A stretch of DNA of 64,000 nucleotides from Aromatoleum petrolei (GTDB taxonomy: Bacteria; Pseudomonadota; Gammaproteobacteria; Burkholderiales; Rhodocyclaceae), in the NCBI RefSeq assembly GCF_017894385.1, contig NZ_CP059560.1, forward strand, positions 930,001-994,000. Direction: 5' to 3'. The translations under genes and the position numbers were made by a program. Each line of letters starts with the position of its first letter. Positions within the stretch are counted from its first letter, which is position 1. Below are positions 18,327-25,625 of the stretch, piece by piece. A model generated the notes under the pieces. It ran no database searches and was not told the origin of the DNA. It saw only the letters and a program-made list of their open reading frames with translations.

Positions 18327-19787
18327 GTGGGAAAGATTTCGGCACCGCGCAACAACCGCGAATTCATCGAGGCGTGCGTCAAGTCCGGCGACGCCGTGCG
18401 CATCAAGCAGGAAGTGGATTGGGACAACGAGGCCGGCGCGATCGTGCGCCGCGTGTGCGAGCTCGGCGAAGCCGCGCCCTTCATGGAGAACATCAAGGAC
18501 TACCCGGGCTTCAGCTACTTCGGCGCACCCTTGTCGACCTACCGCCGCATGGCGATCGCGCTGGGCATGGACCCGGCCTCCACCCTGCCGCAGATCGGCG
18601 CGGAATACCTCAAGCGCACCAATAGCGAGCCGATCGCGCCGACGGTCATCGACAAGCGCGACGCGCCGTGCAAGGAGAACATCCTGCTCGGCGACGACGT
18701 CGACCTGTGCAAGCTGCCGGTGCCGTTGGTGCATGACGGCGACGGCGGGCGCTACGTCGGCACCTGGCACGCGGTGATCACCAAGCATCCGGTGCGCGGC
18801 GATGTGAACTGGGGCATGTACCGGCAGATGATGTGGGACGGCCGCACGATGTCGGGCGCGGTGTTCCCGTTCTCGGACCTCGGCAAGACGCTGACCGACT
18901 ACTACCTGCCGCGCGGCGAAGGCTGCCCCTTCGCGACCGCGATCGGACTGTCGCCGCTGGCCGCGATGGCCGCGTGCGCGCCGTCCCCGATCCCGGAGCC
19001 GGAGCTCACCGGCATGCTGGCCGGCGAATCGGTGCGTCTGGTGAAGTGCGAGACCAACGACCTCGAAGTTCCGGCCGATGCCGAGATCATCATCGAGGGC
19101 ATGATCCTGCCCGACTACAAGGTCGAGGAAGGCCCGTTCGGCGAATACACCGGCTACCGCACGAGCCCGCGCGACTTCCGCGTGACCTTCCGCGTCGATG
19201 CGATCACCTATCGCAACAACGCGACGATGACGATCTCCAATATGGGCGTGCCGCAGGACGAAGGACAGTTGCTGCGCTCGTTCTCGCTCGGGCTGGAGCT
19301 GGAAAAGCTGCTCAAGAGCCAGGGCATCCCGGTGACGGGCGTGTACATGCACCCGCGCTCGACGCACCACATGATGATCGTCGGCGTGAAGCCGACCTAC
19401 GCCGGCATCGCGATGCAGATCGCACAGCTCGCGTTCGGCTCCAAGCTCGGGCCGTGGTTCCACATGGTGATGGTGGTCGATGACCAGACCGACATCTTCA
19501 ACTGGGACGAGGTCTATCACGCGTTCTGCACGCGCTGCAATCCGGAGCGCGGCATCCACGTCTTCAAGAACACAACCGGCACGGCGCTCTACCCGCACGC
19601 CACCCCGCACGACCGCAAGTACTCGATCGGCTCGCAGGTGCTGTTCGATTGCCTGTGGCCGGTGGATTGGGACAAGACCAACGACGTGCCGACGCTAGTG
19701 AGCTTCAAGAACGTCTATCCCAAGAACGTGCAGGAGAAGGTCCTCAACAGCTGGGCCGATTACGGCTTCCGCGGCGCTAAGAAATAA
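18327..19787 (+). CDS. ppcA: Phenylphosphate carboxylase alpha subunit (UbiD family)
   Basis: The 486-residue UbiD-family protein has the acidic motif EGPFGEYTGYRTSPRD. It starts with GTG (MGKISAPRNNREFIEAC), with AAGGAGA six bases upstream; no nearby ATG is in frame. Together with PpcB it forms the carboxylating core that catalyses CO2 exchange into 4-hydroxybenzoate. Confidence 0.93.
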   Translation: MGKISAPRNNREFIEACVKSGDAVRIKQEVDWDNEAGAIVRRVCELGEAAPFMENIKDYPGFSYFGAPLSTYRRMAIALGMDPASTLPQIGAEYLKRTNSEPIAPTVIDKRDAPCKENILLGDDVDLCKLPVPLVHDGDGGRYVGTWHAVITKHPVRGDVNWGMYRQMMWDGRTMSGAVFPFSDLGKTLTDYYLPRGEGCPFATAIGLSPLAAMAACAPSPIPEPELTGMLAGESVRLVKCETNDLEVPADAEIIIEGMILPDYKVEEGPFGEYTGYRTSPRDFRVTFRVDAITYRNNATMTISNMGVPQDEGQLLRSFSLGLELEKLLKSQGIPVTGVYMHPRSTHHMMIVGVKPTYAGIAMQIAQLAFGSKLGPWFHMVMVVDDQTDIFNWDEVYHAFCTRCNPERGIHVFKNTTGTALYPHATPHDRKYSIGSQVLFDCLWPVDWDKTNDVPTLVSFKNVYPKNVQEKVLNSWADYGFRGAKK

Positions 19788-19796
19788 GGAGCGGTC

Positions 19797-20054
19797 ATGG
19801 CAAACAAGTGGGAAGTGTTCGTGATGGACCTCGGGGAACTGGCCGAGGGCAAGGAGCTGGAGCTGACGATCCGCACGCTCAACGACGGGCTGCACAAATA
19901 CACCTACCAGCGCGCGAAGGTGGAGGTGTCGAGCAGGCTCGACCAGTTTGCCGACAGCCTGCAGGTGCGGCTGGGGCGCGGGCAGCTGAGTGATCGCAAA
20001 TTCTCGATCCGCGTAATCGAGCGCGTCGAGCGGATGCCGGCGCAGTACCGGTAA
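19797..20054 (+). CDS. ppcC: Phenylphosphate carboxylase gamma subunit
   Basis: This 85-residue (about 10 kDa) protein (MANKWEVFVMDLGELAEGKE) matches the size and position of the small gamma subunit of the Thauera carboxylase. It has no known catalytic motif. It lies nine bases after ppcA with AAGGAG upstream, and is followed by a strong hairpin. Confidence 0.88.
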   Translation: MANKWEVFVMDLGELAEGKELELTIRTLNDGLHKYTYQRAKVEVSSRLDQFADSLQVRLGRGQLSDRKFSIRVIERVERMPAQYR

Positions 20055-20065
20055 GCGGTGCCCCC

Positions 20066-20089
20066 CCGGGCGGGCCTTTGCCCGCCCGG
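20066..20089 (+). terminator. Strong intra-operon hairpin between ppcC and the third ubiD-like gene
   Basis: A perfect 10-bp stem, CCGGGCGGGC (20066-20075) with GCCCGCCCGG (20080-20089), has a CTTT loop. No T-run follows, so it is more likely an attenuating or mRNA-stabilising element than a full terminator. It would raise pps/ppc transcript over the downstream accessory genes. Confidence 0.6.
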
Positions 20090-20123
20090 CCCCATTCAAT
20101 CATCGAAGGGAACAGCGAAAACA

Positions 20124-21470
20124 ATGGCCTACCCCGACCTGCGCAGCTTCCTGGACGACCTCGGCGACGACCTGCTGCACGTGCGCGAGGAATTCGACCC
20201 GAGGTTCGAGATAGCGGCCGTCCTGCGCAGCCTGCCGGCCGACGCCCCCGCGGCGCTGTTCGAAAACGTGCGCGGCTATCCCGGTGCGCGTGTCGCGGGC
20301 AACCTGTTCGGCGGACGCCGCCGCGTTGCCCGCGCCTTCGGCACGGCCGAAGAACGCCTCGCGCAAACCTGGCTCGACAACAAGCAGCGTACGATCGCGC
20401 CGCTTGCTGCGAAATCCGTGCCGGTGCAGGACGTCGTGCATCGCGCGCCGATTGAGCTGCTGCCGCTGCTGCCCATCCTGACACACCACGAGAAGGACGG
20501 CGCCCCCTTCATCACGACCGGCGTCGTGCTATGCACCGATCCCGCGACCGGACGCCGTGGCATGGGCATCCACCGCATGATGGTGAAGGGCGGCAATCGC
20601 CTCGGGATTCTGCTCGCGAACCCGCCGCTGTCGCAGTTCCATGCGAATGCCGAAGCCAAGGGCGAAGCGCTCGACGTCGCGATCGCACTCGGACTCGAAC
20701 CTGCGACGCTGCTGGCGTCGGTGGTGCGCAGCGGGCCGGTGGGACCGGACAAAATGGCCATCGCGGGCGGGCTGCGTGGCGAACCGGTGGAGCTCGCGCG
20801 CGCGCTGACCGTGAACGTCGAAGTCCCCGCGCGTGCCGAGATCGTCATCGAAGGCCGCATCCTGCCGGGCGTGCGCGAGCCGGAAGGCCCGTTCGGCGAG
20901 AACACCGGCTACTACTTCTCGAATGTCAGCCCGGTGGTCGAGGTCACTGCGGTCACGCACCGCGACAACTTCATCTATCCCGGCCTGTGCCCGTGGTCGG
21001 GCGACGTCGACACCCTGCTCTCGCTCGCCGCCGGCACCGAGCTGCTGGGCCAGTTGCAGACCATGGTGGCCGGCGTCGTCGATCTCGATCTGACGGGCGG
21101 CACGGCCGGTTTCTCGGCCGCAATCGCGGTCAGGAACTGCCCCCGCCACGAAGTGCGGCGCCTCGTCATGCTCGCGCTCAACCTCGACAAGCGCCTCAAG
21201 ACCGTCACCGTCGTCGATGACGATGTGAACATCCGCGATCCGCGCGAGATCGCGTGGGCGATGGCCACCCGTTACTTGCCCGAACGCGACACCGTGATCA
21301 TCGGTGGGGCCGAAGGCTACGTCATCGACCCCTCTTCCGCCGGCAGCAGCGCCGGCTCCAAGGCCGGCTTCGTCGCGACACGCGGTGCCGGCCCCGAATT
21401 CGACCGCGTCACCCTGCCCGCCGCCGCGCTGGCGAAGGCGCAGGCCCTGCTCGCAACGCTGCGCAATTGA
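20124..21470 (+). CDS. UbiD-family decarboxylase/carboxylase, third paralogue of the cluster
   Basis: The 448-residue UbiD-family protein (MAYPDLRSFLDDLGDDLLH) keeps the acidic motif EGPFGENTGYYFS with both catalytic-type Glu. It is a full-length homologue of PpcA and PpcB but is separated from the four carboxylase subunits by a hairpin and is not one of the four known subunits. It could act on a related aromatic acid or assist the carboxylase. The ATG at 20124 is chosen over the longer open frame because upstream sequence forms the hairpin. Confidence 0.88.
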   Translation: MAYPDLRSFLDDLGDDLLHVREEFDPRFEIAAVLRSLPADAPAALFENVRGYPGARVAGNLFGGRRRVARAFGTAEERLAQTWLDNKQRTIAPLAAKSVPVQDVVHRAPIELLPLLPILTHHEKDGAPFITTGVVLCTDPATGRRGMGIHRMMVKGGNRLGILLANPPLSQFHANAEAKGEALDVAIALGLEPATLLASVVRSGPVGPDKMAIAGGLRGEPVELARALTVNVEVPARAEIVIEGRILPGVREPEGPFGENTGYYFSNVSPVVEVTAVTHRDNFIYPGLCPWSGDVDTLLSLAAGTELLGQLQTMVAGVVDLDLTGGTAGFSAAIAVRNCPRHEVRRLVMLALNLDKRLKTVTVVDDDVNIRDPREIAWAMATRYLPERDTVIIGGAEGYVIDPSSAGSSAGSKAGFVATRGAGPEFDRVTLPAAALAKAQALLATLRN

Positions 21471-21483
21471 TGGAGACAGCACC

Positions 21484-22083
21484 ATGAGAATCGTTGTCGG
21501 CATTTCCGGAGCAAGCGGTGCGATCTACGGCATCCGCATCCTCGAAGCCCTCAAGCAGATCGGCGTCGAGACCGACCTCGTGATGTCGGACTCGGCCAAG
21601 CGCACGATCGTCTACGAGACCGACTACTCGATCAACGACGTGAAGCGCCTCGCCTCCTGCGTGCATGACAACAACGACGTCGGCGCCTCCATCGCGAGCG
21701 GCTCGTTCAAGCATGCTGGCATGATCATCGCGCCCTGCTCGATCAAGACGCTCTCGGCCGTGGCCAACTGCTTCAACACCAACCTGCTGATCCGCGCCGC
21801 CGACGTGACGCTCAAGGAACGCCGCAAGCTCGTGCTGATGCTGCGCGAGACGCCGCTGCACCTCGGCCACCTGCGCCTGATGACGCAGGCCACCGAGACC
21901 GGCGCAGTGCTGGTGCCGCCGCTTCCGGCCTTCTACCACCGGCCCAAGACCATCGACGACATCATCAACCAGTCGGTGACCAAGGTGCTCGACCAGTTCG
22001 ACCTCGACGTCGATCTCTTCGGGCGCTGGACCGGCAACGAGGAGCGCGATCACGCGAAATCGCGCGGGGGGCAGCCCGCATGA
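21484..22083 (+). CDS. ubiX: Flavin prenyltransferase, UbiX family
   Basis: The 199-residue protein (MRIVVGISGASGAIYGIRIL) has the UbiX fold signature GISGASGA and the C-terminal LLVRE/PLPAFYHRPKT-type region (VLVPPLPAFYHRPKTIDDII). UbiX adds a dimethylallyl group to FMN to make the prenylated FMN used by UbiD enzymes. It lies next to three UbiD-family genes and overlaps the next gene by four bases (ATGA), so it is translationally coupled to the DUF120 protein. Confidence 0.94.
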   Translation: MRIVVGISGASGAIYGIRILEALKQIGVETDLVMSDSAKRTIVYETDYSINDVKRLASCVHDNNDVGASIASGSFKHAGMIIAPCSIKTLSAVANCFNTNLLIRAADVTLKERRKLVLMLRETPLHLGHLRLMTQATETGAVLVPPLPAFYHRPKTIDDIINQSVTKVLDQFDLDVDLFGRWTGNEERDHAKSRGGQPA

Positions 22084-22517
22084 TGACCACCGCCACCGGC
22101 CTCGAACTCGAAGGCGAAGTCGCTCCCGGCCTCGGCGAGGGCTCGCGCTTCACGGCGATCGACTGGGTGATCCTCGAGTTCCGCCGCAAGCTCGGCTTCA
22201 TCCCCTGGCCCGGCACCTTCAACCTGCGCATGCGCGGCGCCGCCTGGGACTGGGCACGCGCGCGACTGCGTTCCACCGCCGGCATCGCGATCACGCCACG
22301 GGGTGGCTTCTGCGCGGCGAAATGCTTCGGCGTGAGCATTGCGGGCCATCTCACCGGCGCGGTCGTGTTCCCGGAAATGCCGGACTACCCCGACGACAAG
22401 TTCGAGATCGTCGCCCCGGTGCCGATCCGCGAAACGCTCGGACTGCAGGACGGTGACCTCGTCAATCTGCGCCTCGACCTCGCCCTGTCCGCCCGCGACG
22501 ACGCGACTGCGGCCTGA
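22080..22517 (+). CDS. DUF120-family protein, probable CTP-dependent riboflavin kinase
   Basis: The 145-residue protein matches the archaeal CTP-dependent riboflavin kinase family (DUF120): GEVAPGLGEGSRF near residue 15, KLGFIPWPGTFNLRM near residue 45, GGFCAAKCFGVSIAG, then FEIVAPVPIRETLGLQDGD. The usual archaeal pattern GxGxGxFY/KLGxxPYPGTLNLRL is largely kept. The proposed reaction is riboflavin + CTP to FMN + CDP. It is coupled to ubiX by ATGA, which suggests dedicated FMN supply to the prenyltransferase. Family assignment is by motif; activity and nucleotide preference are inferred. Confidence 0.82.
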   Translation: MMTTATGLELEGEVAPGLGEGSRFTAIDWVILEFRRKLGFIPWPGTFNLRMRGAAWDWARARLRSTAGIAITPRGGFCAAKCFGVSIAGHLTGAVVFPEMPDYPDDKFEIVAPVPIRETLGLQDGDLVNLRLDLALSARDDATAA

Positions 22518-22536
22518 CCCATTCAAGGAGACCAAG

Positions 22537-23085
22537 ATGGCCCCCAAGTTCTGCCCGCAATGCAGCACGCCGCTGGTCCTCGCGAAAATCCACAACCGCG
22601 AGCGCGAGACCTGTCCCGCCTGCGGCGAGACCTTCTTCCACAAGCCGGCGCCGGTCGTGCTGGCCGTGATCGAGCACGCGGACAAGCTGGTGCTGATCCG
22701 CCGCAACCTCGACCCGCTCGGCGGCTACTGGGCACCGCCCGGAGGCTACGTCGAGCAGGGCGAGTCGCTCGAAGAGGCCGTCGTGCGCGAGGCGCGCGAG
22801 GAGACCGGGCTGGAAGTGGCCGTCGACGGCCTGATCGGCGTGTATTCGCAGACCGGCGTGCGTGCCGTGATTCTGGCGTATCGCGCGCATTCGGTCGCCG
22901 GCGAACCGGTCGCAGGGGACGATGCCGGCGAAATTGCCCTCATCGCCCCCGGACAACTGCCGATCCAGCCATCCCCCGAAGGGGCACCGCTGATCGACCG
23001 CTGGTTCTACGACGTCATTCACGAAGTCACCGCACCATGGAAATGGGGGCGCCAGACGAGCGCCAGAACAATGATGAGGAGATAA
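22537..23085 (+). CDS. Zinc-ribbon Nudix hydrolase
   Basis: The 182-residue protein starts with a Cys4 zinc ribbon (FCPQCSTP, TCPACGETFF) followed by a Nudix domain with an intact box, GGYVEQGESLEEAVVREARE then EETGLEV. AAGGAG lies seven bases before the ATG. Nudix enzymes cleave nucleoside or isoprenoid diphosphates. A role in making dimethylallyl phosphate for UbiX is attractive by context but is inference; it could equally act on nucleotides or coenzymes. Confidence 0.9.
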   Translation: MAPKFCPQCSTPLVLAKIHNRERETCPACGETFFHKPAPVVLAVIEHADKLVLIRRNLDPLGGYWAPPGGYVEQGESLEEAVVREAREETGLEVAVDGLIGVYSQTGVRAVILAYRAHSVAGEPVAGDDAGEIALIAPGQLPIQPSPEGAPLIDRWFYDVIHEVTAPWKWGRQTSARTMMRR

Positions 23086-23087
23086 CC

Positions 23088-23120
23088 ATGACTGCCACGA
23101 TACCCCGCCCGTCAGGCTGA
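23088..23120 (+). CDS. Possible ten-codon minigene between the Nudix and ligase genes
   Basis: ATG at 23088 encodes MTATIPRPSG and starts two bases after the Nudix stop, with GAGGAG well spaced upstream. The 126 bases that follow hold no recognised gene before the ligase ATG at 23247. It may be a translated leader, a remnant of a lost gene, or chance. Confidence 0.25.
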   Translation: MTATIPRPSG

Positions 23121-23246
23121 GCGCGCCCCGCGCACCGCGGGCTCCCCCGACAACTCCGCAGCATCCGCCCGTACGGCAATGCCTCCTTCCGAACCCGGAC
23201 GGCATCGCCGAGGGACGGTTCGTCCAGAATTTCGAGGAAGACAGTC

Positions 23247-24545
23247 ATGGCGTATTTCGATCAGGCTACCGAAACCCTCCCCCGCGAGCAGCTTCGCGCA
23301 CTGCAACTGGAGAAATTGCAGGCGATGATGGGCGAGCTGTGGGGCAAGAACCACTTCTACAGCAACAAGTGGAAGGCCGCCGGCATCGAGCCGCGCGACA
23401 TCCGCACGCTCGACGACCTCGCGCGCCTGCCGCTGACGACGAAGTCCGAGCTGATGGAGGATCAGGCGGCGAACGGCCCCTTCGGCACCAACCTCACCTA
23501 TCCGATCGAGCAATACACGCGCCTGCACCAGACCTCCGGCACTACCGGCGTGCCGCTGAAGGTGCTCGACACCCAGGACTCGTGGGACTGGTGGGCAAAG
23601 TGCTGGGCGCACGTGCTCGCCGGCTCGGGCGTGGACGCGAGCGATCGGGTCTTTCTCGCCTTCGCCTTCGGCCCCTTCATCGGCTTCTGGGCGGCGCTCG
23701 AAGGCGCACGCAAGCTCGGCGCGGTGATGATCCCGGGCGGCGGGCGCGATTCGCTGCAGCGCCTGGAGCTGATGCGCGAGACCGGCGCGACGGTGCTGTG
23801 CTGCACACCGACCTACGCGCTGCGGCTCGCCGAAGTCGCACGCGAGCATGGCTTCGACATGCGCTCGCTGCCGATGAAATCCACCGTGCACGCGGGCGAG
23901 CCGGGGGCGAACATCCCCTCGACCAAGCAGCGGATCCAGGAAGCATGGGCGGCGAAGTGTTTCGATCACGCCGGTGCGTCCGAGATCGGCGCGCACTCCT
24001 TCGAGTGCGAACATCAACCCGGCGGAACGCACCTGATCGAATCCGAATTCATCGCCGAGGTCATCAACCCGAAGACCGGTGAAGCCGTGAAGCCGGGCGA
24101 GCGCGGCGAGCTGGTGATCACCAACCTCGGCCGCTGGGGCTTCCCGCTGATCCGCTACCGCACCGGCGATCTCGTCGAGGTGAATCTCGACCCCTGTTCC
24201 TGCGGCCGGACCTTCCTGCGTTTCCAGGGCGGCATCCTCGGCCGCGCGGACGACATGGTCACGGTGCGCGGCGTGAACGTCTTCCCGGCCGGCGTCGAGA
24301 ACATCATCCGCAAGTTCGTCGAGGTCGACGAGTTCCGCATCACCGTCAGCAAGGTCAAGCACATGGACGAGATGGACATCGAGGTTGAGCTGTGCGACGG
24401 CGCCGACCCGTCGGTCGTGCATTCGATCGCCGAGCGACTCGACTCGGTACTCGCCTTCCGTCCGCGGGTGCACCACGTCGGCCGCGACGTCCTGCCTCGC
24501 TTCGACATGAAGGCCAAGCGCTTCCACGTCAATCGCGCGGCCTGA
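23247..24545 (+). CDS. AMP-dependent CoA ligase, phenylacetate-CoA ligase (PaaK) family
   Basis: The 432-residue protein has the AMP-binding P-loop TSGTTGVPLKV near residue 97, RYRTGDLVEV and the hinge/C-terminal PaaK-type GRADDMVTVRGVNVFPAGVE. The length is that of PaaK-type ligases. It follows the phenol genes on the same strand and could activate an aromatic acid such as 4-hydroxybenzoate to its CoA thioester. The known 4-hydroxybenzoate-CoA ligases belong to another branch, so the substrate is uncertain. Confidence 0.87.
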   Translation: MAYFDQATETLPREQLRALQLEKLQAMMGELWGKNHFYSNKWKAAGIEPRDIRTLDDLARLPLTTKSELMEDQAANGPFGTNLTYPIEQYTRLHQTSGTTGVPLKVLDTQDSWDWWAKCWAHVLAGSGVDASDRVFLAFAFGPFIGFWAALEGARKLGAVMIPGGGRDSLQRLELMRETGATVLCCTPTYALRLAEVAREHGFDMRSLPMKSTVHAGEPGANIPSTKQRIQEAWAAKCFDHAGASEIGAHSFECEHQPGGTHLIESEFIAEVINPKTGEAVKPGERGELVITNLGRWGFPLIRYRTGDLVEVNLDPCSCGRTFLRFQGGILGRADDMVTVRGVNVFPAGVENIIRKFVEVDEFRITVSKVKHMDEMDIEVELCDGADPSVVHSIAERLDSVLAFRPRVHHVGRDVLPRFDMKAKRFHVNRAA

Positions 24546-24653
24546 GCCAGCTTCCGCACCCAGGTATCGGCAATGGCCTGGCCGAGGCCAAGGGCGGCAA
24601 CGCCCCGAATCGTGCCAACGAAGGGATCGCAAACAAGAAATCAAGGAGGAGGC

Positions 24654-25583
24654 ATGAAACTGAAGCAGATCTGCGTGGCGTTGGCCCTGTCCGGGCTGGT
24701 TTGCGGCGGTGCGCTCGCGAAGGAAGGGGGCGACCAATATCCGCATGGAAGCGAGAACTGGGTCGCGGGCGCGTTGCCGCCACCGGGAAACTATTTCCTC
24801 AACTATTTCGGGTACTACCATGCCGATAGCCTGCGCAACGGCGACGGCGACAAGGTGCCCGGGACCGGTGTCAGCGCCTGGTTCGATGCGATGCGGGTCG
24901 TCAAGGTCACGAACACGAAGATCCTCGGCGGAGACTGGGCGGTACAGGCGATCCTGCCCGTCGTGCAGCAGAAGCTGACCCTCGGTGACAGCAAGACCGT
25001 CACCGGCATCGGCGACATGCTGTTCTCGCCGCTCGTGATCGGCTGGCACGCCGGCAACCTGCACTGGGTCTTCGCCCTCGATTTCTTCGCCCCGACAGGG
25101 GAATACAAGTCGGGCCAGGCGATCAAGAGCATCGGCACCAACTACTGGAGCGTGGAGCCGGTCCTTGCGGTGACCTGGATCTCCGATTCGGGCTGGGAGC
25201 TGTCGGGCAAGTTCATGTACAACATGAAGACGAAGAACAAGGACTTTCGCCCTGCCCCTGGCGCGCCGAAGATGGATTACGAGTCGGGCGACGAGTTTCG
25301 GGTCGATTACCTCGCGGGCAAACGCTTCGGCCCGTGGGGCGTGGGCCTTTCCGGCTACTACCTGAAGCAAACGACCAACGACAAGCTCGACGGCGAAACG
25401 ATCTCGTCGACGCTTGGGCCGTGGTCCTCGGGGCGCAAGGGCGAGGTGTTCGCGATCGGCCCGAGCGTCAGCTACACAACCAAGGGGGGAACGATGTTCA
25501 TCGGCCAGTGGCAGCAGGAATCCGGGGCGGAAAACCGCTTCCAGGGCGACAAGGCGTGGTTCCGGCTGATCATGCCGTTCTGA
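24654..25583 (+). CDS. Outer membrane protein of the MetA-pathway phenol degradation family
   Basis: The 309-residue protein has a clear signal peptide (MKLKQICVALALSGLVCGG, cleavage after ALA near residue 22) and then alternating aromatic beta-strand patterns ending in WFRLIMPF, with a C-terminal Phe as expected of an outer membrane barrel. It fits the Phenol_MetA_deg family, thought to help hydrophobic aromatics cross the outer membrane. AAGGAGGAGG precedes the ATG. It is the last gene on this strand and is followed by a hairpin. Confidence 0.87.
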   Translation: MKLKQICVALALSGLVCGGALAKEGGDQYPHGSENWVAGALPPPGNYFLNYFGYYHADSLRNGDGDKVPGTGVSAWFDAMRVVKVTNTKILGGDWAVQAILPVVQQKLTLGDSKTVTGIGDMLFSPLVIGWHAGNLHWVFALDFFAPTGEYKSGQAIKSIGTNYWSVEPVLAVTWISDSGWELSGKFMYNMKTKNKDFRPAPGAPKMDYESGDEFRVDYLAGKRFGPWGVGLSGYYLKQTTNDKLDGETISSTLGPWSSGRKGEVFAIGPSVSYTTKGGTMFIGQWQQESGAENRFQGDKAWFRLIMPF

Positions 25584-25597
25584 TCCCGATGCGACGA

Positions 25598-25625
25598 ACC
25601 GCCGCCCGCAGTCAGGGGCGGCGGT
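25598..25625. terminator. Hairpin between the convergent porin-like and GGDEF-EAL genes
   Basis: A perfect 10-bp stem, ACCGCCGCCC (25598-25607) with GGGCGGCGGT (25616-25625), has an eight-base loop. It overlaps the end of the minus-strand gene. There is no T-run, so termination efficiency is uncertain. Confidence 0.5.

Noticed and set aside
16272..19610. Long minus-strand open frame opposite ppcB, ppcD and ppcA
   Set aside because: Antisense to three well-identified genes, with shadow-like composition and no recognisable motif.
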